Assembly: GCA_037178625.1 (NCBI GenBank)
Contig: CM074143.1
Span: 1,488,001-1,552,000, forward strand
From: Skeletonema tropicum
Taxonomy: Eukaryota > Bacillariophyta > Thalassiosirophyceae > Thalassiosirales > Thalassiosiraceae
Direction of reading: 5' to 3'
DNA length: 64,000 nucleotides
A model generated the notes under the pieces. That model made no database searches. It had not been told where the DNA came from and saw nothing but the letters and a program-made list of their open reading frames with translations. This document shows positions 31,655 to 43,893 of this stretch, piece after piece. Position numbers and translations under genes: made by a program. Each line of letters begins with the position of its first letter. The stretch's first letter is position 1.

Positions 31655-33380
31655 TCATCTGCGTCGCTCGTCGCTCTCCTCTCGCCTAGTCGATGCAGAA
31701 GCTGTATTGCCCGATGGCTGCGGATTCATCGAGGGGGGACCCTGCGAGCTTTGGACCTGGAGCGGCAGAGCTACCTGCTGCCATGACTGATGTAACGGAT
31801 CCAATTGCAATTGCAATTGGATCTGTGATTGCTGCTGCTGCCCGAAAGATTGGTTGGTAGGAGTTAGATTGAGAGACGGAGCCATCAACTGCTGCACATG
31901 TTGCAGCACGAGACTGGGTTGCAATTGATCCAATTGTTGTGCTCCCTGGGGTGCGCTGATTATCCCCACGCTATTTGGGTGTTGTTGTATATTACTCAAT
32001 AAGCTGCTGAGCAGAAGCGCATTTGATGATGGATTCGATTGCTGTTGCAGGCTTGGCAAGATATTCACATGAGCTGCCGGCTCAGATTGGGGAGTCGTCG
32101 AGTAGTTTGAATATAATGCCCCATTGCCATTGGGAATCATGCCATTCGGCGGCAACAGCCCTTGAGAAGCCGAGGATGGAGCTGAAACCGATAGAGTCGT
32201 TCGTAGTGAATCAGATGGGAGCACATGAACATTCTGTTGGTTCAAAAGATGCTGAAGAAGAATGACTTGCTGCTGTAGCTGTTGCTGAATAAGCTGCTGT
32301 TGTTGCTGTGCCTGTGCCAACAGTTGTTGACGAGTCAATCCTTCAAGTGAAGCAGACTGAAGCGCAGTTTGTGTGTGAAGTAGCTGTCCCAACAGAAGCT
32401 GTCCAAGATCAGACTGATGTAGCTGCTGCTGCTGTTGCTGCTGCTGATCATGATGGCTCCGCTGCTGCTGCACAGCCTGTGTCAGAACGTGGACCAATCC
32501 ATTTTGATTTTGACTCACATTTTGATCGATGGCGATGGAAGATGTTGGCAGTGTGTTGGTGCTGGCAGCACTGTTTTGATTCAACGGTGGAAGAAGTTGA
32601 AGTTGCCGATGAAGATTATTGGCATCGGAATTGGAATTGCTAGGCACACGAGGCATTTCATCTGCTAACGAATCAGTACAATCATTCGTCATTGCAGACG
32701 AACGTGTTGTATTTTGTGTCTTTCTTGCTGCTGGACCACGAGAAGCGAGTCGATGGCGTGGGGCAGACGACAGTGATGATGAAGGATTGCCATCAAAGCG
32801 ATTATTCGAGCTCTGCGAATGACGTTGATGTTGAAGAGGCAGTCGATCAGCGTGGTGCAACTGCAATGAAGCCGCTACCGTATTATTTCCACCATTACCC
32901 TCTGCATTTGGTCGCTGCGATATTCGACGGTAGCGGCGCCGTTCCTCTTTCCTACGCTCCGATATATCCTTACTTCTAATGGCATATGCCATCGCTTGGG
33001 CTGCTCTATCGGCTGCATCTTTCCTCGACAGCTCGTTCCATTGGCCGGTTTCAGAACTCTTCTTGAGAAATCGGCCGGGTGGATCCATCGAGTAGATTGC
33101 TTCAACGATGGCTTTGGAGATGTCCATCTTTTGCTTCTTCGTGCCAGCCATGTAGGCATCCTTTGGCAACATACATTGTGAATACACGACGGTTTTGGTT
33201 AGCTTATGGTAGCTTATGGTTATGATAAACAACTTCAATTGGAAGAAGAGGATAATGAAGTTGAGGCTCACTTACCTTTTGCTCATCGAGTATCCTTCGA
33301 AAGTGTCCATTGCCAGGATGTTGGTTGAACGATACTCCTCGGCCCGACAACACATCGTTATCATTTGGCGTTATTGCCAT
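31655..33380 (-). CDS. DUF6824-domain protein with Gln-rich C-terminus (copy 1)
   Basis: Exon 1 33276-33380 (MAITPNDNDVLSGRGVSFNQ, 35 codons), 115-nt GT-AG intron, exon 2 31655-33160; 536 residues, open throughout. DUF6824 domain at about 1-105 (NDVLSGRG, HPGNGHFRRILDEQK, DAYMAGTKKQKMDISKAIVE, GRFLKKSSETGQW, DRAAQAMAYAI), then a basic segment (ERRKEERRRYRR), then some 400 residues rich in Gln, Leu, Ser and Asn, with runs such as DQQQQQQQQLHQSD and QAQQQQQLIQQQLQQQ. The tail looks like an activation or prion-like region, which is inference. Same exon structure and intron position as the paralogs at 21, 50 and 58 kb. Exon 1 ends codon-in-phase, as in all copies. Confidence 0.88.
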
Positions 33381-33893
33381 TTTATTATTTGCTTTGTTCA
33401 AAGTCGGATTTTGAGTATGGGCTCGTTTGACTCTCCAGAAAAATAATGCGAGGAGGAAGATGTCAGCTGCAGCAGTGCTGTGTTGTGTATGATGTCTTCC
33501 TCCATAAAAGAAGTAATAAGTAGGAGTACTTCTGAATCTGAACAGCTCATTGAGTTCATCTGAGGCCTGAACATTGAACAGAGTCGAAAGTTGAAGAAAA
33601 ATGCTTTTGAGTGTGAGGTGGTGGGTGGTGGGACCACCTGTTCCAAGAACGTGCATGATAGTAATATTTTGTTAGCCCTACCCCTAGAAAAAACTAGGGG
33701 TTAACCCTAAAGTAGTCCCTCTTTCCAATTTCCCCGGGTCTTCGGGCTGAAGTCACTTTTTACTTTTTTAATGGAGTTTGGGACGTTTGATCTATTGGCC
33801 TGCGCGCTCCTCCCGCTTTTTTTTTTTGTGAAAAACCACATCTCACGAAGACCTCTGCCTCGACATCAATGGAGCAGAGAGTCCATATCACAA

Positions 33894-34148
33894 TTATTTG
33901 TGGATATAATTCATCGGTAATACTCTTTCTAGACCATATTTTGATGCAGAATCCAATGGTGTTTTCGGAAGTTTGCCAAATCTCTTAGTAACAAACGTAT
34001 TTGCGACCACATCGTAGGCATCGATTTTTGGTCTATTTGGGTGGAAGCTGCAAATATTGTCGTAGGGGGAATACAATAATCGATTCATAAGGCCCCCCGC
34101 GGCACTCCCTGCTTTATATTGATATAGATGACCGATATGGGTGGTCAT
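33894..34148 (-). CDS. Small hypothetical protein or gene fragment
   Basis: 84 residues (MTTHIGHLYQYKAGSAAGG...). Balanced, globular-looking composition (DAYDVVANTFVTKRFGKLP), no repeats, no domain recognised. It lies in a gene-poor, repeat-rich stretch, so it may be a fragment of an old element. Confidence 0.25.
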   Translation of the reverse strand: MTTHIGHLYQYKAGSAAGGLMNRLLYSPYDNICSFHPNRPKIDAYDVVANTFVTKRFGKLPKTPLDSASKYGLERVLPMNYIHK

Positions 34149-37100
34149 AACGCCATGGTATTTGCCTCGGCATTGCTAATAGGCCATGTCTCTTGAGGGT
34201 GTCATATTTTTATGATAGTGACCAGATTCATGTGTGGGCATGAAACCTCAATTGATGGTATTAACCTATGCAAGTACACATAATATTGCATTCTCCTAAG
34301 TTAACAATCAATGTGGTCCAGTGTCTATGTGATAACGCAAGGTTAAAGCCACCTTGCTCTTTATTATCTGCTGCGGCCTGTAACATATATATTATTATCA
34401 ACATGTAACATAGAAGACAAGGTAAGTGCTTGGTGAGGGTTGCGTCTACAATGATAATACAACCATTAAAATTAGGTTTATTACATGAATGTTGTTCTAC
34501 ATTGTTATTATTATGTTGATTTTTGAATAGGTCGACAGGAAGACACGTGTTACACCCCAGATGCGTCAATAGACTATCTTTTCTTCTAGCTGACAAACCT
34601 CCTTCGATAATGTCGCCACACCCTCCATCCAGTGCAGTATTCTCAACAAATGATTGAAAACTTTGGTTCCAAATTGATACCTTCTACCAGCGGTTGCGTG
34701 TATTGTTTGTTTGAGACCCTATTCATCTTATTTCAACAGCAGATTCGTTCCGTAGTGGATGCACAGAATGCCGCCTCTCTGACTCGATGATAGCAATGGA
34801 AATAGCAATGGAAATTACCGACTCCTTGCGAAGAGATGCCGCAGTTGTCAACACTCACGTTGCCACTGCTGCTGAATTGTAAGTCACCCGACACCTCAGA
34901 TTGATTGTAAGCACCAAAGCCGTAGTATTGGAGTGATAATGAAAGGAGTACCAGCAAAAGACAGCATCAATGACAGCCCATTAAAGTATAATCCTCCTCA
35001 CAAGCTTATCAAAATATTGTTGCGTGTTCCCGCAGTCCTGATCATTATCCCCTCCGCCGCTCAAAGTATAATGCCCTCCCTCAAAGTGTTGTGTAAGTAA
35101 TAATTACTGACACAAGCTACCACAACATGGCCATAACGTCACCTGAGCCGCACCATATGGAGACGAGACGCAACCAGGTCCATCAAACCCACTATATTGT
35201 CGTGTTGTAAATATAATCTCGCTCTATTTGTTGTATCATCCCCACACCTCTCCTCTTGTATACGTTGTGCTGTATTTTTGCGATCAGCCACGCTGTATCG
35301 TTGGACAATCAAGGGGTCTCATATCGGCGGTTCCTCACGGATTAAAACGAAACCAACTCGTCAATTATTGTTAAATCATCACTTCTATCGAATAGGGTAG
35401 TAATGGAAGAGTGAATATGGCCAAAAGGTCCTCTGTTCATGAGGGGGGCGGTGCAGTTGTTGCATTTGTTGCAAAATAACGGTCACTTTGGGTAGGCGAC
35501 ACCCAAAATAAAGGCTCTGGGCGCTCTGGCAGAAATTCCTTCACGTCATGAGGTCATATCGGTCCACTGAGGACATCGCCACCGGCATTTAGTGATGCCG
35601 ACCGACGTTCCGCTCCATACCATAGCCGCCGCCTTCGCCATGGTTCTGGTGTGCAAAGTGATCAAATTTTGAAAAGTGTGTGAAACGGCTAGAAAAATGA
35701 TGGAGGGGGCGCCCCGTTCCCCGTTGGAGTGACCCCTGGAAAAGGCGCGCAGGCCAAGAAACCGAGAGGGAGCCGACATAAATAAAAACATGGGTCCTCT
35801 TAAGTTCGAACACAAGTAATTCTTCCTACTATTCCTACGTACAAATCGCTGTTTTGGCCGTAGCTAGAGGGACGATTCCTATCGTAGCCTCAAATTCGCT
35901 AAACGGCACCATTCATATCCAACCTCCGAACTCCGAATATCATCTTCTATGTACACCCTCACCATGATGTCCTCAACTACTACAGCCACAGTGATGCACA
36001 AATATTCAATACACCCATTATACTCGGCTGAACCGATGGTATATATCATGTCCTAAGCCAATATGACGGGGATACTCAATTTATGAATCGAATCTTCAGA
36101 AAACAACGTCGCCATCTGCGGCATAAAATGTGCAACTTTTACCTCCCTTCACCCCTCCCATGGACATTTAGATGGTGATAAACATCTAAGGAGAGGCATT
36201 CCTTGCATCTAATCGATATATATTACATGTTAGGCGTCTCTTGATACTTGGAGTGTTTTCAAACATCATCTAGTACGGGATCAAGCACATTTTATCAGTG
36301 AGAGGCAATCTATTTTTATTCTCAGAGTGGATGTAATAATCAACTTTGGAAAGAGCCAATAACAGCAGGTGGGTGGTTTTCTTTGTACCACACGTTCATA
36401 TAATCGAATAGAAGACTTCTATGTGTTGGTGGTGCATCATGTTTGAGTTTAACATCAGATACTATGTTATTATTTCTTAGTATTTTGTGTAAATTATTAT
36501 ATATGTAATACTTGATAAATATGATGTTACACACAATATTCACAATTAATATTACTCCCATGTATGTATAATATCATAATAATGATGCATTAATGTTTCT
36601 TTGATCGTTATCTACGCCGTTTGCATTAATTGTCAGTTGATTGTTGTGTTCGACGGAAACGAATTATTATGTATATTTTTGTACCGTGTAGGCGACGTCA
36701 TATGGCCATTCCTTCTGCTCCAGAGTCCCATCCGTCGTCTATAATAATATTGGAGTCAAGGGAGCGGGTTGGTGGCTTTCGGAGTTGGTTTATTGCCCCT
36801 CTTAACTGCACAGCAACGTTGATGTTAAAAAATATTTAAAATATGTTGACACCAAGTAGCCGACGTCCAGGACGATGTAATCGGGCGAAGAAGCGGCTAC
36901 CAAGACACTGACACCTCCCTATGGATATATACTATCGAGGTTTGCGTCGTGGTGGCATAGTAAATGGTAGCAACGATGATTACCCAAGGCATCAGTCGAC
37001 GACATCAGTTGCATCGACCGATTTCCGTTACGTCGTGGGCAGGGCTATTTTCTCCTAGGATTTGTCGAACCATGTCGGACTTTTTGGAAGGCAATCTACA

Positions 37101-37465
37101 AATAGGCTTCTCCGCCTCCAGTATCAAAAGTCCGACATGGTTAGGTGCCGATTTTGTAATACTAGGCAGTCCACAATGGCATCATGGTGGTTGTGTCTTT
37201 GGCTGTTTGTGGTTGGTGAGTGGTGAGAGAAAGTGTGAAGAAGCAACGGTCACTTTTCCTGCCCGTGGACAAAAAGGTTGATGCGTGACTCGAATTGGCC
37301 GAAGATGGGTTCGCATTAGGGTATACCAATTCCTACCGTAGAGATACCGGCCCATCTTCACTAGATAAATGGCTACTTTTAGTTACCGTTTTTTTAGCTT
37401 GTGTTCGACCTTAAGCCGACCGGTTTTGTATGCAGAAATACGTCGAATATGCCAGATCGTATGTA
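34149..37465. other. Gene-poor stretch
   Basis: About 3.3 kb with only short unrelated ORFs, AT-rich in places (36300-36620). Visible structure is limited to the 17-bp stem at 37068-37142. Probably degraded element sequence. Confidence 0.5.
37068..37142. other. 17-bp stem-loop
   Basis: AACCATGTCGGACTTTT (37068-37084) is perfectly complementary to 37126-37142, with a 41-nt loop. It lies about 300 bp left of the Stowaway-like element. Confidence 0.8.
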
Positions 37466-39455
37466 CTCCCTCTGTCCCACAAAAAATGAGCTTTTTGATT
37501 TAAAATAGTTAAAATTTGGTCAATTTCCGTCCAAAAAATTGCTATCGCACATCGTTGGAAAGCTTATTTCACGCCGGTTACGATTATATGGAGGTTGGAG
37601 GTTGTTAAGCAAGTATTTGTAATGATATTGTGACAAAAGGCGTTAAAATATCCTTATATCTAACCCTATTTGGGTTCCCTCCTGGCCAAAACCACTAATT
37701 AGTGGTCGTACGTAGATGGTATATAGAGGGCATTCTAACACCTCCCAAACCCTAACATTCAAGGAATACACCACCAAAGACCTCTACAACAGAGTCCAAG
37801 CCCAAAAATCCGCAATGAAAACGCCCAAATAGAAGTAGAGATAGCTATATACACACCATAAAATCGCTATTTTAGTGACCACTAATTAGTGGTCGAGAAT
37901 TATGTGTTGTTGTGTAATTGTTTATGCTTCCCCCAACAAACAGTGCACATGGGAACCTTCTTATGATATGTGGAGTAGGTTTTGACCTCTATGCGGCATG
38001 TGGCACGCCTATCCTTGATGTACTGTGTGCCAACCTTCTGCCGACATTTTGTAAAATCTGGCTTGAATTCAAGCACGGGCTTGACCGTCTAGCTCGCCTG
38101 TTGGGGCGAATAGGAGAGCAGGAAGCTTTCCTGCACTGCATATGATGTTGTTCTAACATTTACTTGGCTGATTGACGACGAAAATCACGTTGGGGTGGAG
38201 AATTCTCAACTCTAGTATGCGATATCTTGACACGAGAAGGGCGCAAATTAGCGCAAATTCTGCTGAAATGAGGTGTAGGCGCAGGTTTAGCGGAGATAAC
38301 AGCCAATCAAAGGATATCGTCGTGTACATTAATGTCGTTGTGGTCGCTGTGCAAGAGATCACCATCGGATTTGCATTACTTATTGGCCAAACATACATCA
38401 TAGAGTGGTGATTTGGTGCTGATGGATGCCAATTTTTTTTTGGAAAAAATGCGCTACACCACAACCTGGCATCACCTGCAGCCGCCCTGTCATTAATTTG
38501 GACCATTCCACCAACAATATTCCTATAATTAATATCATATGATGCTGTCTTTGTTTTTATTCCATTTAAAGCGGTTGATTTGTCGAATAATTATTGAATA
38601 TTGCCATTATATTTGTGTCGATAAATCGTCATCATCGCATCCCCGTCGCTTCAATTCATGTGAGATGCTAACCAAAACGAACTCTCTTGGGTAGATGGGC
38701 CGCTTTCCATGTCCCCATCTGTAGATAGGTTGGCCGCTTTGGGTAGGGATCGTTGTTTTCGAGTACAATACCGTCGTATGTCGACTGCAAATAACTTTGC
38801 ATGGTGGTTGGGACATCATCCGGTTGCCGGTGAAGTTTGTGCATGATTGTTGTAGGATCCAGGCCATCTCGATGCTCTTCTTCGACCACCTGGTTAGCCA
38901 CTCATATTGTGACTGTTGTGGTATGCTTTCTGATGGGTAAAAGCATCTACTAAATGCAGATACGACGGCTCGTATGCTGGGCCTCTTTCGCCATGGTGAT
39001 GGTGTGATGAAATGTGAGTTCTACGGGTGGCAACATTTTTGATATCAATTCCTACGTACCCCCAAGTTGAAGTTGCAAAACTTCCGAAAAAAACTCGTCG
39101 GCTGTTCGCCAAATTTGTCAGTAGGCTAGTGTTTGAACGTTAATAGGTTGGGCCCTCTCCAGGGAACACGTGAGATAATGGGTGTACGCATTGTCAAGAC
39201 ATTGAAGAGGGTGCCACCTGAATTATAGAACGTTTGAGCGATTCTAAGTGTGTCGTAGGAGTACGTAAACTGACCACTAATTAGTGGTTTTTCCGCTAAT
39301 TAGTGGCCCCAGGAGGGAACCCACTATTGTGAAAATGAAGAGGCCTCTCGGACACTTGTGTAGGACCTCACGTAGGAATAAGTACGTCAAATAGCTAGTT
39401 TTTTGTGGGACTACGATTAACTTCAAATAGCTCATTTTTTTTGGGACAGAGGGAG
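37466..39455. mobile_element. Stowaway/mariner-like element, interrupted
   Basis: Left end CTCCCTCTGTCCCACAAAAA and right end, read on the other strand, CTCCCTCTGTCCCAAAAAAA; both continue into ATGAGCT. The dinucleotide TA flanks each end (37464-37465 and 39456-39457), the target site of Tc1/mariner and Stowaway elements, whose plant ends begin CTCCCTCCGTCCCA. Removing the nested insertion leaves about 330 bp, a MITE-sized non-autonomous element. Confidence 0.8.
37671..39323. mobile_element. Nested element with TGGGTTCCCTCCTGG inverted ends
   Basis: Inserted inside the Stowaway-like element. Ends are TGGGTTCCCTCCTGG and its exact reverse complement, flanked by CTATT on both sides (37666-37670, 39324-39328), a 5-bp target duplication. 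The palindrome CCACTAATTAGTGG lies close to each end (37692, 37879, 39274, and one-mismatch copy at 39293). Internal minus-strand ORF pieces around 38607-39112 (HRDGLDPTTIMHKLHRQPDD) may be remains of a transposase. Superfamily not determined. Confidence 0.7.
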
Positions 39456-39605
39456 TATGCAGATATGACATATGTACCTGAGTACTATTTCAAAATCCTA
39501 AAAAAATCCTTCGCGTAATTTTGTCTAAAACACGAGCGCCAAGAAAATTCCCGCCAAAATTGATATACCAATTCCTATCTTAAAATGAAAAATGGAATAC
39601 TTTAA

Positions 39606-40138
39606 ATGGCAGTCCCTTTCAATGGGAGTATTTTGTACATGGTCTTTTCTCATGAGGAATCGCTGTGACATAGGCTAGGATGTTTCATTCTCACCTCAAA
39701 ATCTCGGGAGGTGGATTTCTTATATACTCGCAAGCAAGAGTGAATTCAAAAGGCAACGGCGGCCAACGGCCACTCCAGCCACAACAAAATTCAATCAGCC
39801 TCCACCATGACAAGACATGCTAAGGAAGTATTGTAAGCGCTGCCGGCGGCCGCCTAACCACCATGCCCTCTCTCATCTGCAATGAATTGAACACCACTAT
39901 CAGTGATAGCACCGTTGCTTGCGAAGGTGGAGAAAAACTGACTTGAGACGAAAGGGTTGTACATTATTGAGAGGAAAGATGAGTCATCAGTAGTGGGTGT
40001 TAAAGTTTTGGCGTCTCAACCGATGCGTCGAATAAAACCAACTGCACGGAATTTCTCGCACCGACCTGCAATGGAAACTCTTGACGTTCTCGATGTATTT
40101 TTCTGCTGCACGCGAAGAATTTGGGGCGGAAAAGGTAA
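39606..40138 (+). repeat. Left terminal inverted repeat of the 4.8-kb element
   Basis: Pairs with 43894-44434. The inner boundary ends near GGGGCGGAAAAGGTAA, matched on the other side by TTACCTTTTTCCGATCCGCCC. Confidence 0.8.
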
Positions 40139-40651
40139 GAATTCATTATTGCAAAATTAATACACATCGAACAATCACCACACAACATACGTCAATGATT
40201 TACTCACGAATTTTCAATCGGTAAATACTTATCACGTCTACGTCATATATCACCATCATCTATTACACCATTAATACGACGTCGCAGCTGCATTTGATTG
40301 TTTATGATCCACACCGATTTCACATCGCGCATCCCGTGTTAAATTTTTTTACTTGTAAACTAATGTACAGTCACATAACATACCGTCTTACGTACAAAAA
40401 TAACAAGCAGCACCACGACTTTTTTTTAATTTGCGCTGCAATAGCATCGAGGAAGTTACCATCATAACCACCAATAACAACGGCATCATTCGGTAGACCG
40501 TTGCGAAAACTTACGAATCCAATCTATACCATATATTCAACTTACTGTTAAATTTTCGCAACGACGCATTGAACAGTCAAGACAGCACAGTACGGTCATA
40601 AACACAACTACCCTGCACACCTCGCCATCTTTTTTCAACACAACGAGCGCA

Positions 40652-42093
40652 ATGGAGACAATCAACGTCAAAGATTGTCCACGAGAAAAACCCGAATTAT
40701 TATTAGCGGGTATGCTATTGTATATATGCAAGTACTCAATGATTTCCCATTGGTACCGCATCTGGGATCGTGATGAGGACAACCCTCCACCGGAAGTACG
40801 TCAAATCATGGACGCCGACAAGTTGGGAAATATTTTACAATTGAACAAATTATCATTACAAAAATTCGCTGGAATAGACGATGACCTCTGGATATGGGTA
40901 TTAGAACAATGTAAGTTGGTGAAAGTAAATGCAGCTGATAAAGTCATCTGTGCAGGCGCTGATAAATGGAAAGCATTTTTTGAGGAACACACGATTGATG
41001 CAGAGGTCGTCTCCGCCGCACCATTGAAATCAAGTACGCGGTGGTACATTCGTCTAGGACGAAAAACAGATAAGTGGGAAAAATGTTACCCCAGTGTATT
41101 AAAACAGGCGAATGACGGAAAGCTGTATCCGCCTCGTTGCCCAGGGATGGAAGTGATCGGTCGGAGAGTAAATGCAGAATTGCGTGTTTGGTATGAGGAA
41201 CAAAACTACCCCGAGGAAGATGACTGGGTCTGTGACGACACCTGCGAAAAAGACAACAATGATAATGTCGGCGACAATTTCAACAGCAACAAATGCGCTG
41301 ACAGCGAAGCTGCCAATCCACATGCAACAGAACGGCCTTCGGTGGGCAACACAAAGTTTCCACTTCTAGAAAAATATGGGTTGGCAGATCTTGATTTGTC
41401 GGACAACGCAAGCAACGATTATTTCAAGCGTATCTTGGGGGAAATGGTGGCAAAGCAACAGCAACACACGGAAGAAAAGAATGTAATTGATTATTTCCAA
41501 CTGCAACAGAATACTACTACAACCGCAGTTACCATTCGTTCGCACAAGTCGGAGGAGGCATTCATGAGTTTCCACCGAAAGAATCCGTACCTCAAGGATG
41601 TGGTACGTTGTCTTCACAAGGAGGATGCAAAAGTAGGCGCAACGAGATTGGCAGACTTCCTTGCAAAACACAAGAGGAAATTCTCTTACGCAGTTGGGGT
41701 AAAGTGTTCAAAGTGTTCTACACGGAGAAACCATCAGCTGCAGACAAGGTAAACTTCAAAAATGACATGGACGATGCAGTTGAAAAGCACCGCGCACTAA
41801 GGGCACAAGTTGACGACAATGATGATACACCAAAGCTTCATTATGCAGCAGATCATGGACTTGAAACTCTTGAGACACACCCTGACTTGTTTCTGATGAT
41901 TGAGGAATGGGTAGAACAGTTCCATCAAACGGAAAGGAAGAGAGTGGAGGAGAGATGCAGGTTTGTCAAAGACGCAGATAAACATGCAGAAGCCGTTGGG
42001 AAGAAGAGAGCGAGTCAGAACAATGAAGATATCATGGCAAAAACTAGAGATACGAAGAGGCCACGAGGAAAGTACAAACAAAATAACGAATAA
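40652..42093 (+). CDS. Element-borne ORF, two frames, unknown protein
   Basis: Frame one runs 40652-41752 (METINVKDCPREKPELLLAG...); a second frame, open from 41608 to 42093, continues it as SWGKVFKVFYTEKPSAADK...KLHYAADHGLETLETH and EEWVEQFHQTERKR. The overlap between 41608 and 41752 and the protein-like sequence on both sides suggest one original protein of about 475 residues with a single frame change (indel, missed intron or programmed shift). Residues about 200-230 are Asp/Asn/Cys-rich. It is the only sizeable ORF inside the long-TIR element, so a transposition-related role is likely but unproven; I do not recognise the catalytic family. Confidence 0.55.
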
Positions 42094-43893
42094 TTGGTTG
42101 ACATCGAGATTATACGAAGCGCTGAAAATTTAGGCATTAATAGAGCATGGCATCCGGCACCTGTTTTGGGTATCAATTTCGATCGATGTCATGGATTGGA
42201 TGTTGTATGGGACGTCGTATTGAGCTAGCGGGTGGCATGTTCATGGTGGAATCGGATCGGTTAGCTGTGAGAAAAAGGGGGCACTTAGGGGGGATAAAAC
42301 CTAAACACGTAATATCTAGTAAGATTATCTATGTGACCCCCGAAAAGGGGGATGGTAGGAAATTTTTTTTTAACTAGTGGCGAAATTGGTGTGGATCCTT
42401 CGGCAAAAATTCGTTGCTCCAGTTTGAAATGAAAGGACATCAGCCTCAGCCCAGTGACGTACAGAGAGGGAAGAAGACAATTGTTGAAAGGGTCGGTGTT
42501 ATTAAGCATCAGACAATCAGCCTCGGCAACGTGCGGAATTCGAAGCAGTATAGGTGAGCTGGTCACGTTCTTGTTGCACGTCAATAATATCGTAATGTAT
42601 CGTCTCTTCTGTATTGAACGCACATCAACTTCGGCGAGGTTAATCCTCGATGTATCGTTTGTCATCTCATTTAAATTCAAACCTCTCTTGCAATGTAAAC
42701 GGACAACAATGAAGACAGTAACAATATCACGTCAATCACAATCATGTTGCTCCCGATTGAATGCATAATTACTGCTTAAAACACTCTTTACCGGATGACG
42801 ATGCCTCGACCGCGACGAATTATATCCTTGTTGAAATCATGATTGCTTTTATGATGCAGTCATTATTTCTATGCCATATATTCCGCTGCTATGAATGTCT
42901 CTGTTGGCAAATGCGGAAACTCTGTGTCATGTACCGCATATTCGAAGTGTCATTAGTTTGTCAGGTTGAATGCATTGAGAGCCGGTATTTCATAGTGTGT
43001 CAATACTGTAAGTATTGTGCATAAAATAGAATTGTGAAGATTGCTTTGTAATGTTCTATCTGTTATTCCTATCAACAGTTATTGGAAGAGAGAAGATTGC
43101 ATCGTAATGTTTCTTTCCGTTGTCGGATGAGATCGATTGCCATCGCCGATGGAAGCAATGGGAAGAAGAGGTCTTACTGGAGATCTGTTACGTCTAAAGA
43201 GTGCAATGACAATGGATAGCCTAAGATTTAAGTGCGATAGGAGAAGCAATTTTTCATGATAATCGTTGTACTAACAATTGATTACATCTATTTTGTGCAT
43301 AGGCGAAGCAAGTGTGTGCCATCACACCAGCGCAGTCACTGACGTGCGTGAATTCTGACATGTGCAGTGTGCAGGGAGAACCCTTCGTCTATTTCGTCGT
43401 AACAGGCTGCAACCTTCGGAGACGTTTGACAGATGTCGTACCCAGAGAAGACTACGACGTGGATAAGCAAGACCATAACAGAGCGGAATTGCATCCGTTT
43501 TCCAGCAGTGTTGTTTCATCTCTTGACGGTACGACCCAATTGCAGCAGCTGATATGTCATGTCAGATTAGTCCGATTGCAAGTGTCCGACTCTAGTGGTT
43601 TCTACCATTGCACTTGAGACGGCGGCAGATTATCGCCGACCCTTTTGAAAGGGATGTCTCTTCCTCTCTCTACAAAACGTCACCAGACTGAGGCAGACGT
43701 ACATTAATTTCAAACTGGAGCAATAACTTTTTTCGAAGGATCATCGACACAAATGCAGCTGAAGGGGTCATGTTCTTGATGTAATCGATGATATATGACG
43801 AAGACGCTGAAGCATGTGTTGTTATTCGTGAGTACTTCATCATAAACTTGAATTGTGTAGAGAAATGCGTGTTCATGTTTCAAAAATGAACTG
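42094..43893. other. Interior of the 4.8-kb element, right of its ORF
   Basis: Short ORFs on both strands (42454-42768, 42761-43024, 43312-43617 plus) with no recognisable domain; possibly exons of a second element gene. No repeats seen apart from the flanking arm. Confidence 0.45.

Larger units (their letters stand above)
26129..33433 (+). repeat. Segmental duplication, copy 1 (about 7.3 kb)
   Basis: Matches 44786-52064 in the same orientation, starting at the A-run before GCACCCGGGTGCCA. From 26129 to about 32.4 kb I see only a handful of differences: single substitutions, a 2-bp indel near 28013, and microsatellite length. From about 32.4 kb to the right end, the 5' half of the DUF6824 gene, differences are clearly denser and include a 20-bp shorter intron in copy 2. 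The right 3 kb (30622-33660) also matches copy 3 at 58529-61543, inverted. The block holds a decayed CDS, a tRNA-like sequence, a local inverted repeat and a DUF6824 gene. Confidence 0.95.
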
